DNA from: Panopea generosa
Taxonomy: Eukaryota > Mollusca > Bivalvia > Adapedonta > Hiatellidae
Reading direction: 5' to 3'
NCBI GenBank assembly: GCA_029582155.1
Contig: CM055907.1
Span: 13,165,492-13,229,491, forward strand
DNA: 64,000 nucleotides
In this document: positions 1 through 11,152 of the stretch, piece by piece
Numbering within the stretch: position 1 is the first letter of the stretch
Layout of the letters: every line of letters begins with the position of its first letter
Translations under genes and position numbers: made by a program
The notes under the pieces: generated by a model
Seen by the model: only the letters and a program-made list of their open reading frames with translations
What the model was told of the DNA's origin: nothing
Database searches by the model: none

Positions 1-60
1 GATATTTTCAGAAACATAAAGAGCACTGAGATCACTTAAAGTAAAGAAAACACTTTCACA

Positions 61-330
61 GGACTTCAATTCAATTCAAATTCAATTCAAATTTATTCAG
101 GTATATAAGATCATTATACAACATATATATATATCATGATGATGATAAAATAACAGTTATAAATCAAGAAAATAAATAAGTAAAATAATTAAAGTAATCA
201 TCTAAAAATTAAAGATCTTATAACCTGGGATAACCCATTAAAGCAACAAACGCGCTTATTTCCAACAGGGTCCCTTCACAAATTGAACGAAATGTGTGTA
301 GACAAGTTCGCTTATGCAATAGATTCACGT
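61..330 (-). mobile_element. 3' end of a non-LTR retrotransposon (LINE)
   Basis: Read on the minus strand, this segment contains a 'CTGTTGGAAATAAGCG' stretch, then a 'GGGTTATCCCAGG' stretch, then 'ACCTGAATAAA' and a short tandem tail (ATTGAATT-like on minus). The same order of blocks occurs at 19,786-20,240 (minus) and 25,200-25,630 (plus). It is read as the 3' untranslated end of a CR1/L2-like LINE with a microsatellite tail. No reverse transcriptase is attached here. The limits are approximate. Confidence 0.55.
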
Positions 331-1497
331 TGAACTTGTCTATGGAAAATTAAAAATACACTGGATACGGCATTACAGGTTCAAAAGTATCTTTAAGAAA
401 CTGGAGCACATCTAAATAGAGTTGAAAGATTATTTGCAAAGTCTGATTCGGTCGATTTGGGAAAATACTTAGAGTCAATGGGTAGCACCTAATTAAACAA
501 TGACATAAACAGGGCTCGAACTCAAAACTCTGTTTCTATTAATCTAGCAAGGTCTTTTGATTTAGGAATTATACACGAGAAAAAATTTTTTTTTCGACTT
601 TTTCCTTTCTCGCCGTTAACAAAAGCATACAAATTTGAGCAAATGGAAACGATTTGAAGAAATACCCTTGCATCGAATGTAAGGAGATTTGACCTACATG
701 TAAAGGTAAACATATCAGGTGGAACTATGTATTTAACACACATTTAAAGGCAAAGATCCATCTAAAACTTACCCGCAAGAAATCAAATTCTGCTAATACC
801 ATTAAACGTCCATAATAGCATTGTGAGGGCCTTCCTCCAAAATAAAATTTAAAAATGTGAAATCAACAGGAAACATTAAAACACAAGGCCCTCGGTAAAA
901 AACACAGACTCCATGCACAAGACACAATCACAAGCAACCACTATAAAAGACACAACAAACATTAAATAAGCTGGTAGGGGTGGTCAATTGTCAAACGGCA
1001 ACATAAAAATTTGAAACATTTTTTAAGGTGCACCAAACCTCACTTTTAACCTTCTTTTAAAATTAGAAATACCTTTTTATAAACCACTGCACACTGCACA
1101 AAAGACTCTCGCTCTCACATGATGAACTCTTTTGCTGTCAAAAAGCTACCACACAGATTTACAATAAGTCCGTTTTTTTATTCGGGTGCCCTCTCGTACC
1201 TGCAAACAATTTCCGGGGAACCATGGCTCTCCATCACAAATACAAGCTGAAAAGTCGTCATATTTGCAACACGAGAGTCTAACAAATTCTTCCATTTAGA
1301 AGGCATGTTTTATGACTACTTGACAATCAGACAGACGAACAAACGGACTACCTAATTTAAAACAATGGGCATCTTCTATAAGGTGCGATAGACATGAATT
1401 GTGAATATGGGGTCATATTTAATTAGCGGTCACTTTTTCGAAAGAGAGGTCACTTTTATGTGTAGAACATACCCAACATGAAAGTTTATTTATAATT
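331..1497. other. Unassigned AT-rich sequence
   Basis: No reading frame with recognisable protein similarity, no convincing exon and no clear repeat was seen. A minus-strand open frame of 73 codons at 522-743 has no family features. The stretch 825-1,330 is somewhat less AT-rich and could be part of an old transposon, but nothing in it is diagnostic. Confidence 0.4.
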
Positions 1498-1850
1498 GGT
1501 TACACAAATAGATGGATCTCTGAATGCCTCTACACACGGACATGCAATGTTACACAAATAGATGGATCTCTGAATGGCTCTACACACGGACCTGCAATGG
1601 TTACACAAATAGATGGATCTCTGAATGCTTCTACACATAGACCTGCAATGGTTACACAAATAGATGGATCTCTGAATGCCTCTACACACGGACCTGCAAT
1701 GATTACACAAATAGATAGATCTTTGAATGCCTCTACACATGACCTGCAATGGTTACACAAATAGATGAATCTCTGAATGCCTCTACACACGGACCTGCAA
1801 TGGTTACACAAATAGATGGATCTCTGAATGGCCTGTATGTGTTACACAAA
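1498..1850. repeat. 51-bp minisatellite, about 6.8 copies
   Basis: Tandem units of 51 bp begin GGTTACACAAATAGATGGAT and continue through 'CTCTACACACGGACCTGCAAT'-type sequence, with a few substitutions per unit. Because 51 is a multiple of three and the unit lacks stops in several frames, long artificial open frames appear on both strands. These show no coding character. Confidence 0.95.
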
Positions 1851-2502
1851 TTGAATACGCAATGTCACACATCCGGACCTCATAACGTGGGAAAATATCG
1901 CAATTTAAGAATTGTGATTATTTACTTTCTTTTTTTTATTCAGCGTACTGGCTAAAATTGTGAAAACCATATCCTATTCCAAAGTGTGGTTCTTGGATTG
2001 CAGCTAAATATCACAGATCTTGTTTACTGCCTTATGTGTGCACGTGTGCGTGCGTGCGTGTGTTGGGGAGGCATATAGATTTGCGAATATCTGGCAATCA
2101 TATGACATATGGAGAGTAGTGGAGTTGACACCCGGGGGTATCCAAAGTTGAGCACTGACACGCAGTTTGTAATTGTTTTATCAGGATACTACTGACATAT
2201 GTTAAAACGATATCTGTCATAAACTGTCATATGTTAAAATGACATCTGTCATAACTGTCATATCGAAGTGAGATAACTGGCATAAACAAAGTAAAAATAT
2301 TTACGACTACACTGTTTTCAAATTTTCGTGAAAAAAATATTTAGTTTTATGCAACTGTGCTGCTGTGGACCATGAAAGCATTCTACAAACAACTAATGGA
2401 ATGTATTTATTCACACATGCTATGCTAAAGTAGTCATGATTTCTATTCACTATGTTATAAAGTCGAACAGTTTCTCTGCAATTTATTCTATCTGGCAAAC
2501 CG
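1851..2502. other. Unassigned sequence with short local repeats
   Basis: Contains a GT/GC-rich simple repeat near 2,036-2,066 and a roughly 28-bp imperfect duplication around 'GTCATATGTTAAAATGACAT' at 2,195-2,285. No gene was seen. Confidence 0.5.
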
Positions 2503-2705
2503 GTCCTCCGTGGCCAAGTGATCTAAGTCATCTCAAGGTCACTTACATCTCAAGGTCACTTACATCTCACCACTTACATCTCACCACTTACATCTCACCA
2601 CTTACATCTCACCACTTAGGTCGTAGGTTGGAAGAATGGTGGTTCTACTCAGAATTTTCGGAGGTCTTCCCCCAAAAATAAAACTGGATGTGCCATATAT
2701 AACCT
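2503..2705 (+). mobile_element. tRNA-derived SINE (Ser/Leu-like head) with internal amplification
   Basis: The head begins GGTCCTCCGTGGCCAAGTGA, which resembles the 5' part of a tRNA with a long variable arm. The body ends 'GGTGGTTCTACTC...GAGGTCTTCC...AATAAAACTGGATGTGCC'. The same body is seen in reverse orientation at 31,886, 50,878, 55,275 and 62,565. Between head and body, a 14-15-bp unit (ACATCTCACCACTT) is repeated about five times at roughly 2,545-2,620, and other copies lack this array. It is non-coding. Confidence 0.7.
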
Positions 2706-3132
2706 GAAATGAGCAAGACACTTTTTCCTCATATGCTTAGTTCTGACAGAAAGACTTCGAGCGTGATTTGTAATAACTTGTTTCACAATCGAAGTAAAAT
2801 GAACATGTGTGTTGAAAATGACTTTAAACCCATTTTATCCCAGTTTTTTGAAAGTTGTATACTTTCTCACTGAATCTGTGTTTGATTTTCCTGGACCAGA
2901 TGCTTTTTGTGCACTGGTCTTTTACCAATAGCTTGTAATGATTAGAGTGATTTACCAGTAATCATGTTGACATGTCCAATATGCTGCAACAATTTGCAAA
3001 CTTATTTATTATCGAGTAATCAAATTATGAATGCATCATGGGTATTTTATCACATCAAACTTTTTGTCAATGTGTTAAATGAAAGAAAACACATACACAA
3101 AACTTGATAATCAACATTTTATTGATGTTCTT
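2706..3132. other. Unassigned AT-rich sequence
   Basis: No gene or recognisable repeat was seen. Confidence 0.4.
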
Positions 3133-3463
3133 TTAACCCTTTACTCCATAGATACGCGTTTTCCCGCACCAACCACAGAAGGCCTTTGAAAACAGTGCAG
3201 GAAGAGTTCAGATTGCTCGTAACGAGCACTGTTTTCCACTCTGTCAGTTAATATAAACAGTATTCACCCAAAAATTCAAAAGCCTTCTATATAAGAGGTG
3301 TCCAAAGGCATCTATATTAGAGGTGTCCAAAGACTTCTTTATTAGAGGTGTCCATTTTTTAAGGCATCTATATTAGAGGTGTCCAAAGGCATCTATATTA
3401 GAGGTGTCCAAAGGTGTCTATATTTGAGGTGTCCAAAGGTGTCTATATGAAGTAAAGGGTTAA
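3133..3463 (+). mobile_element. piggyBac-like MITE, copy A (expanded minisatellite, broken palindrome)
   Basis: Flanked by TTAA on both sides. The ends are CCCTTTACTCCATA and its inverted form TATGAAGTAAAGGG. CCC/GGG termini with a TTAA target duplication are the hallmarks of piggyBac-type transposition. Inside lies 'CAGTGCAGGAAGAGTTCAGA', the left arm of a palindrome whose right arm is here cut short by about 18 bp. Next to the right end is a tandem array of about seven units around 'GAGGTGTCCAAAGGCATCTA'. No transposase is encoded, so it is non-autonomous. Confidence 0.85.
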
Positions 3464-3696
3464 TTAAGTTTTGTTGATATATTATAATGTATTTGAATAT
3501 TTCTGTAGATCTACATGAATTTTTTTTTTTTAATTAAAATGAAGTCTGGTGAGTTTTTACATAGATACCATTTTCACAATCACAGTTATACGGCAATGGT
3601 GGAAAAATTGAGTTTTATCAAAACATACACAAAAATATGTTTTTCCTTTTATTATTTATTTAACACATATCTAATTATATCTGTTGTACAGTATCC

Positions 3697-3905
3697 ATGA
3701 TGATTGATATACGACATTGTGTCTCATTATCATTCGTGTCTCACCACTGATTCAAGTGGGAAAGTTATCAGTTACTTGCAGAGATGGGGTCTGCTCGAGT
3801 ACTGGTAAATCCCAGGAAACAGTGGTTAGGTTAACTGATCGTCTATTAGCCCTCGATGGCATAAAAATGATGCTAAATATGCAATCAATTAATCAAACCA
3901 CTCAC
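3697..3905 (+). mobile_element. SINE-1 copy, 5'-truncated
   Basis: Matches the body and tail of the tRNA-derived SINE described at 9,282 ('CACCACTGATTCAAGTGGGA', 'CCTCGATGGCATAAAAATGA', then an ATCA-rich tail) but lacks the tRNA-like head. 5' truncation is typical of incomplete target-primed reverse transcription. The overlapping short open frames are not genes. Confidence 0.85.
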
Positions 3906-4132
3906 GTACTCCATATCGCATTACAGTGTTAACATTACAATTCAGTCGGTACCAGGCAACATAATAAGTGTGAATAACCAGCCTAGATTTTTTCATGGTA
4001 AATGTTCTCTATAATACAGTTCAATCTATATCAGTTTCTTTCTGTGGGTTCTGGGATATGTGTAAAATGGAACAGGGGTATATGTGGAACTGATTTGTTT
4101 TCTGGCAAAAAATAACCAGTCTGATTGTGCCT

Positions 4133-4312
4133 GGTTTTAGTAAATATTTATTTTGTATGTTATTTCCATCAGTGTAAGTGGTATTGTAGTTTGTTTTATT
4201 AGTGTCGTTTTAGTAAATATTCAATTTGTTTGTTATTTCCATCAGTGTAAGTGGTATTGTAGTTTGTTTTATTAGTGTCGTTTTAGTAAATATTCAATTT
4301 GTTTGTTATATG
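4133..4312. repeat. 73-74-bp tandem repeat, about 2.4 copies
   Basis: Two almost identical units run from 'TTTTAGTAAATATT' to 'TTTTATTAGTGTCG', followed by a partial third. High identity suggests a recent duplication. Confidence 0.9.
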
Positions 4313-4649
4313 CACAAACATATCACTTTCTTCCAAACATAAACAAACACGAAACATTTATGTGCAAGCATGCACAAAGAAATAGGAGTAATTATTTCGC
4401 TAGAGTTAAATATACATGTAATAATAATTCAAAGAAAATCAAGCATAAGGTTTCACGTACTACACAGTTGAATTTTGTTCTTTGTTCTTTATAAAATAAG
4501 GTATATGATTTCCATGTTAATTATTATATATATATATAAAATTATTCCATACAGAATTTTTTTTCATATCAGGAATGTATCCCAAAATAAAAATGCACAA
4601 TTACTGGTAGATTGGCTAGCTTTGTTTTTTTTAAAAGAGGGTACAGTGA

Positions 4650-5040
4650 CACCCTATGATTTTTTTAAAAAACCTTCGTAAAAGCTGCGTAAAGAAAGGG
4701 ACTGTGTAATAGCTTCGTATATGCAGCTTTAACGTAGCTAAAACGTGCGTAAAAGCTTGCGGTATTGGCACCTGCGTAAACGCAGCTTTTACGAAGGACC
4801 TTCATAAAAGCTGCATATATGGAGGGGCTGCATAAACTCAGCTTTTACTCAGCTAAAACGTACGTAAAAGCTAGCGGTATTGGCACCTGCGTAAACGCAG
4901 CTTTTGCACTGCTTTTACAAAGATCTTTGTAAAAGCTGCATATACGCAGGTGCCAATACCACAAGCTTTTACGTACGTTTTAGCTACGTAAACGCAGCTA
5001 TTTAGCTACGTTAAATGTACGTTTTATGTAGCATATTTTG
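4650..5040. repeat. Hairpin-dense inverted-repeat cluster
   Basis: Short blocks such as GTAAAAGCTGC, GCAGCTTTTAC, ACGTACGTTTTAGCT and 'GGTATTGGCACCTGCGTAAA' recur in both orientations. The unit at about 4,858-4,915 is inverted at about 4,930-4,985 ('GCAGGTGCCAATACCACAAG'), so the region could fold into large cruciforms. No terminal repeats or ORF define it as a standard transposon. Confidence 0.8.
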
Positions 5041-5094
5041 ACAAAGGCAGTAACAACTATATGTATTAAATTAAAACATCCGATAATCCCTCTT

Positions 5095-5400
5095 AGTCAT
5101 CAAACCTACTGAAATAACCAAGTTTGATAACTCTTGATTGAATTTAGTACAAATGATGGCCCTTGTTCGACTTACAACTTTGGTTAAAGTTTTGCATGCC
5201 GGCAACTATCATGCATATTATATTTCAGTAACCACTTATGGGATTGATTTATAACTTTACAAAAGTGTTCAGCTGTATCTGACAATCAAGTCTTAACTCT
5301 TGACTGAATGGCCCTTGTTTGACTTTTGGTTAAAGTTTTAAATGCAAGCTTCTATCATGAGCATACTACAGTAACCACTTATAGGATTGATTCATTTGTA
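5095..5400. repeat. Diverged direct duplication of about 155 bp
   Basis: Two adjacent blocks share 'GGCCCTTGTT', 'TTGGTTAAAGTTTT', 'CTATCATG' and 'AGTAACCACTTAT.GGATTGA' in the same order. They look like an old tandem duplication. Confidence 0.7.
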
Positions 5401-5504
5401 TAAAGTCATCATAATCTTGTATATATATAGATTACATAGTGTCTGCAAAGTGGGGTTAGATGACGATACAGTGTGGGGTTTGTCCGAGACTTGGTGGGGT
5501 GTCA

Positions 5505-5882
5505 TTACAGTATTCGCCCTATTAAGTGCCCCGGACGCTTAGAAAATTGGGAGAAATGGGGGAGGGCCCTTATTAGGACACTAATATTAAAATCTCATAA
5601 TTGCATATGTAGCAAGTAAAAGGCCGTAAACAATTTGTTACGATGCCAGAACTGCAATCGGCGTTAGACAATGTATATTTCCCGTACTACTGTGTACGCC
5701 ATTGCAAAAACAGTAAAAAACAACGGACAAAATAAGGATCTTTTAGAAAAACTAAAAACTTCTCTATGTAAGTGGATTTTGTCTCTGATTACGATTTTAA
5801 CACTTGGCGCTTATTCATTTGAAATTCGAAATATACGTGGAGGCGCTTATAGGGGCATGGACTCTTAATAGGGTGAATACGG
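5505..5882. mobile_element. pogo/Tigger-like MITE
   Basis: The left end ACAGTATTCGCCCTATTAAG is matched by the reverse complement of the right end, TACCGTATTCACCCTATTAA, and similarity continues inward as 'GCCCC'. The TA flanks suggest a TA target duplication. A 65-codon open frame at 5,671-5,868 lies inside but has no transposase motif. It is probably non-autonomous. Confidence 0.7.
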
Positions 5883-6954
5883 TATATTCAGCAAAGTTGG
5901 TTAAAATATAAGTACATTGTGGGGTTTGTTTGTTCAGAATAATTGGGGTTGGGTTAAAGAAATGGTTTGGTTAGGGTAACCTGACCCTACCTGTACGCAG
6001 AATCCTGCCAGTCCTAATTTTTAGCAGATCTTTTTGACATGAATATATACTGTTAAATTGAAAATTATGTCCAATTTCGTTGCAATTTATGATTGACAGT
6101 GGTACTCAGTCTTATGTTAAGGACTGAAAGGAAATTGAAATTGGAAGATTTGAAATTAAAAAATGTTTGACCCTTCATCTGTGACCTAGCTGCTTTAAGT
6201 TAATAGACCCAAACTATTTGAAAAACATTAATAGAGAAAGATGTTATTGTAGAAACAAAATCACACAGCACAATATTTTGCCGTAACTTGTGAAATGCCT
6301 TTTGAAGTGAATTTTTGTTTTCTCATTGTTTCTGTTCAATCATTACAGATAAAAGACTACAGTTAAATGTATCATTAAAGCTGCTCGTTTGCAGGTTCAT
6401 GTCAAAAATACAAGTTCTGAAAAAAGTTATATTAAACACAGAATATATAAGTAAATGTTATAATCAACAACTGTAGTGAAAATCTGTGTTGGAACTTTAG
6501 AAAAACTAAATTAAATTGTCGATAACTTTGAGTTATGGTGCCGCAACACTATATGTTTATATTGGGATTTCAAAAGCATTTGTAAAGTTTTTGAATTTTG
6601 GGGACATATAATTTCATAAATACAAAACTGCATTAAAGGAATTTATGCTGGAACCTTTTTATATAATGATTTGTTCTAAAATATGATGATTTCAAACAAT
6701 TCGAAGAAATTTATTTTTCACCAAAAAACTGTGAATGAGCAGCTTTAAGGACACGTGCAAACTCTACCTTTATTTTCACCATATTATGCCCCTTTTTCTT
6801 GTGCATTTTGGTCTTGTGTTTTTACCATTGGTTAAAGTGACAGTTTTTAATTGAAGAAGCTATAATGCTCATTAAAATTCCTATTGTTTAAACTATTGAC
6901 CTATTTCTTTTCTGTTGATGTCAAAAATGATATTCAAATATTATTTATACCACA
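5883..6954. other. Unassigned AT-rich sequence
   Basis: No gene, exon or clear repeat was recognised. Confidence 0.4.
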
Positions 6955-6965
6955 AGCATAATTGA

Positions 6966-7246
6966 TTGATTGATTTATTGAAAATTAAGCGTCATTTTAT
7001 GCCATCGAGGGCCAACAGACAATCAGTTAACCTAACCACTTTTTCCTGGGACTAACCAGTACTCGAGCACACCCCATCTCCACAAGTAACTGATAACTTT
7101 CCCCACTTTAATCGTAGGTGAGAGATGAATGATAATGAGACACAATGTCGTATATCAATCATCATGGTTGCCGGGCAGGGATTCAAACTCAAAACCCCTG
7201 GATTGATAGTCAAACGCTTAACCGACTGAGCTAATCGGGCCTGGCT
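6966..7246 (-). mobile_element. SINE-1 copy, full length, with 11-bp target duplication
   Basis: On the minus strand a tRNA-like head (promoter box A TAGCTCAGTCGG-like, box B GTTTGAATCCC-like) is followed by the SINE-1 body and an AATC-type tail. It is flanked by perfect AGCATAATTGA duplications at 6,955-6,965 and 7,247-7,257, which show retroposition. Confidence 0.9.
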
Positions 7247-7257
7247 AGCATAATTGA

Positions 7258-9281
7258 AATAATGACAGTATCACTAATATATCAATATATTAGCATATGA
7301 AAATAAGTTAGTTCATAATTTATGCCACCATAGAAAAATTTGTACTATATTCCCTTATTTCACCATTGCAGTATGCATAATTCTGTCCAGGATATTTATT
7401 TGTATTGAGAAAGTAAACCAATGATTTGTCCAAGACCATTTTCAGTTTTTTCCCTAGTTGCAACATAACAGGGGAAAATATAGTGAAAAATGGTGTTGGG
7501 TGAATGATCCAGACCCATCATACACTTATGTATCAATTATTATACATAGAGGTGATTAGTACAAAATGCTAGTCAGTGGTTTTCATTGGCCGATTTGGGG
7601 TTGAAATTCATTCCCATCCTGAAAAAAATTGGGATTTAATTAATCCAATGTTGGCCAGAATTCTTATCAGCATGAAAACTAGAAAAGTTGGAAAGTTTGC
7701 AACCAAAAAGAATCATTCCCAATAGTTATTTGAAACCTTACAATCATGTTAAATCTTTTGCCTAAAATTGTCGATTTTTTGTTTGTCACCAATTTTCGCG
7801 ACCCCCATTTTAGTGTTTAAGAAGGCTTAAAACAGAATAATATTACATTGTTTAGGTTGGAAATAGCATATTAATAATTCTTGTGAAATAGCATACTAAT
7901 AGTTCTTCAGTGTTTTGATACCAAATAAACATTTTATTCGGAAGAAAGATGGTCTTGCTGTGCTTTTAATTATTGGCGCCAGTTGTTTATTTGTCATTCA
8001 AAATAAAGTTTATAAATTTGTCTTTCTCCTCTTGATAATAAGCAATATGATAACTGTTGTGAACATATTTTAGGAGTTTAGGAATGTATTACCTTATTAA
8101 ACAGTATTATTCACTTTGTAAAAAAAATCCCTTTTCTGGCAAAACAACACAAAATTACCCACCTTTCCCCTCAGACTGAAAAAAATCACTGCTAGTATCA
8201 TGTTTTTTTTTTGTTTTTTTTTGAGTACTACATTCTGTTGTGTTTTTTTAAAACATTTTATCTGGGTTAAAAAGGAAACCTGTCACCATAGCATGTTTTG
8301 AGGCAGATGTTGAGTGGGCATCAGCAGAACAGCAGGGACAAACAGCAGGTATAATTTTCAATGTTTTCTTTTCCTGGTTTCACCTGTTATATAGGAGCCA
8401 ATCACACTTGATCTGTACTCATAAAATATATGAAAAGGATGTTCATCTGTACAGGCTCACTCTTGACATGTAACCCCAAAGACCTACATGTATACACTAT
8501 TCGACAAAGTTGTGGGCTCCAGCCCATAGTCAACCTACTTGGACAATTGGACTTTTTTTGAGACCTTCCAAGTTAAAGTTTTGGTAAAATAAATATTGAA
8601 AATCGAAATATGTCTCTGAAGAACAAACTAATTTATTATGAATAATGAATGAGGTTTAAATAAACACATTTCAGAAAATCTTAACCATTCAATTTATTAT
8701 TTCATTCGTATCTTAAAACATACTGCAATTTTACGGTAGTGTGTCTTCTCAAGCAAATGTCATATTTATTAAGTGACGAAACTAAATTTGACAAACAATA
8801 TTTTCTTAAAGAAACTGAGCTTCATGAAATTATATACCCATTTAAGATTAATTTCAATTGATTGAAGATTGGTTTCACAGAATAAGTTAAAAAAATCTTA
8901 TTGAAACAATTCATTAATGAATTACAAAGGCTAGGGCCGGATATTTTGCAATCGTGCTTAAAAATTGCCATAATAATCAAATTGCGTCATATCAATCTGT
9001 ATGGAATGGCACTTTTATGAGCAATAGTACATATATGACATGACTATGTAGAATATTTAACTTTCATTTTTTGTTAAAGAAATGGAAAAAAAAGTTTTCC
9101 GACCTACCTAATCTCATTAAAATCAGATCCAAATATTCGTTACATTACTGGATCTGAAGGTCTTGTCTAACAGGTCTCATTAAATTGACCTTAGTATAAG
9201 CCAATCAGATTGTTACATGCAAAATTTTGAGTCCTTGTTTATGGCTTAAAGATCCATTATTGTTCAATTTTGAGATTAAAT
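7258..9281. other. Unassigned AT-rich stretch of 2 kb
   Basis: No supported gene was found. A possible exon-like open stretch near 8,268-8,351 ends in CAG|GTATAA but has no recognisable protein match and a poor upstream acceptor. No clear transposon ends were seen. Confidence 0.4.
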
Positions 9282-9579
9282 GCCGGGTCCGATTAGCTCA
9301 GTCGGTTACGCGTCTGACTATCAATCCAGGGATCGTGAGTTCGAATCCCCCGCCCAGCAACAGTCTCTGTGATGATTGTTATACGACATTGTGTCTCATT
9401 ATCATTCATCTCTCACCACTGATTCAAGTGGGAAAGTTATCATTTACTTGCAGAGATGGGGTGTGCTCTAGTACTGGTTAATCCCAGGAAACAGTGGTTA
9501 GGTTAACTGATCATCTGTTAGCCCTCGATAGCATAAAAATGATGCTAAATATTCAATCAATCAATCAATCAATCAATCC
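9282..9579 (+). mobile_element. SINE-1 copy, full length (tRNA-derived)
   Basis: The 5' head (about 9,284-9,357) resembles a tRNA. GGTCCGATTAGCTCAGTCGG contains the RNA polymerase III box A and GAGTTCGAATCCC is box B. The anticodon-loop position reads CTATCAA. The body carries 'CTCACCACTGATTCAAGTGG' and 'CAGTGGTTAGGTTAACTGAT', and the tail is (AATC)n at about 9,553-9,579. The tRNA head runs straight into the body, so this is a SINE and not a tRNA gene. Other copies are at 3,697, 6,966, 18,918, 31,245, 36,367, 45,648, 46,711 and 61,184. Confidence 0.92.
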
Positions 9580-9824
9580 AGCAAAGAAGTTATTTAAAAT
9601 GATAATATTCATAACGTGAATGGTTATTAATAAGAATGATCTACCTGAAAGTATTTGTTTATTTCTAAATGTTTAAATAGCGCCTTGAACTAACTTATTG
9701 TTGAAAACGGGAGCTCATATAAACAAAAGCACATAATTATTATTCTATTTTTACGTTTTAGCCTAACAATTTGTTGTTGTATGGAAGTCAAAATAAATCT
9801 TGGATTTTCATCCACCACCAGTGT

Positions 9825-10141
9825 ATTGTTGTTGTTGTATGGTGTTTAGTGTTGCTTTCAACAATTTTTCAGTCATATTGCGACGGTGTCTACTTGAGAC
9901 AGTATTCTGAGCACTGTCACACTGGAGTATCATGCTGCAGGCACATGGTATGATACCCCACCCAGTCACATTATACTGACACCGGGCCAACCAGACCTAG
10001 AACTCTCCTCTAAATGCTGAGCGTCAAGCGAGGAAGCTTCCAATACCATTTTTAAAGTCTTTGGTATGACCCGGCTGGGGATCGAACCCACAACCTTCCG
10101 CATGCGAGGCGGACGCTCTACCACTAGACCACACCGTGGTC
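9825..10141 (-). mobile_element. tRNA-Ala-derived SINE with (CAA)n tail
   Basis: On the minus strand the element starts GACCACGGTGTGGTCTAGTG, followed by GTAGAGCGTCCGCCTCGCAT (an anticodon loop reading CTCGCAT, so CGC, alanine-type) and box B GGTTGTGGGTTCGATCCCC. The body has 'CAGTATAATGTGACTGGGTG' and 'CTGAAAAATTGTTGAAAGCA', and it ends in CAA repeats. Related copies are at 24,742 (plus) and 39,585 (plus fragment). Confidence 0.88.
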
Positions 10142-10858
10142 TTTCTCCTAACAAAGATTGTGTATCATCATATGTTATTGAGGCAAAGAAAATTGTGAAA
10201 TTAAAGGCAGTTAAAAGATAGTCAGAAAATGATTTCACATGACTTTGTGCTTCCAAAAATCTTCAACTCAGAATTTATTTGACACCATTTTATCAACCCC
10301 ATCATCGAATGTTATGGGAGGGAAATGACATGACGCATGACAAATAATGTTTTAGCTGTAAAGTATGAGAATTTTGGCATAAAATAAGAGTGACTAATGA
10401 TTTTCAACATTTATTCCTAGGGGAGCAATAAGCTACTTTAATACAAACGGAAAATAGAAAAACAAAGTTTCATGTGTAAATAAACACATTGCATTCCAGT
10501 ATTTTATCAAGTAAAACAATCTAATGCGGCATTTTTGTTGGTAAAATACGTGCATTGAGCTTTGTACCTGTGCATAGCAGTAAAAATTGTGCTTTCCAAT
10601 GCTATTTAGGGTTTAAAAACTTTGCCTGTCGGTGGCAGGCATTTAGATCATACTGCAGTTAGTTTGATGCAAACAATTTTATTGGCTAAAATACATGCAT
10701 TTATGACTATTATGTAGATAAAAGTTAATTTGAGGTAAACTCCTGTGCAACATTCTCAGGTCTGAATATTGAAGTGAAACTAAGCAAATTTTTAGATCTT
10801 ATATTGCTGACTTACCCTACCCTGATTTGTGGATAATTAACTGTAAACACATGTATAT
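10142..10858. other. Unassigned sequence
   Basis: No gene or repeat was recognised. Confidence 0.4.
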
Positions 10859-11152
10859 TTTTAGCTCGCCGGGACGAAGTCCAAGGAGAGTTATTGTCAT
10901 GATCCCGGCGTCGTTGGCGTCATCGGCGGTGTCTGTAGACACCCAGGTTAAACTTTTGCGTTTAAGTTTAAGATATCTATCCAACCACTCATTGGATGTG
11001 AATGAAACTTTGCATGTGTGTTCACCATCTACAATAGAACACACACAGATAAGAACTATAACTCTGGATTGCATTTTGGAACAGTTATGGCCCTTTTTGG
11101 ACTTAGACACCAAGAGGCGAGCTTTCTTGGTCTTCTGGCAACTCTTATTTTT
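10859..11152 (+). repeat. Dispersed 'AGCTCGCC' repeat
   Basis: The left end TTAGCTCGCCGGGACGAAGT and the right end GGCGAGCTTTCTTGGTC...GGCAACTCTTATT match, in opposite orientation, the element at 42,415-42,612. The pattern resembles a repeat that is common in bivalve genomes (from memory). A 176-codon open frame running through it (10,827-11,357) has no protein-family character. Confidence 0.7.

Noticed and set aside
8268..8351. Exon-like open stretch ending CAG|GTATAA
   Set aside because: It could encode a short PVTIACFEADVEWA-type peptide, but the acceptor is poor, no neighbouring exon fits and no family is recognised.
9284..9357. Possible tRNA gene
   Set aside because: The tRNA-like sequence continues into the SINE-1 body and is repeated as such at many sites, so it is a SINE head.
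10060..10141. Possible tRNA-Ala(CGC) gene on the minus strand
   Set aside because: It is followed by a SINE body and a (CAA)n tail, with related copies at 24,742 and 39,585; treated as a SINE.
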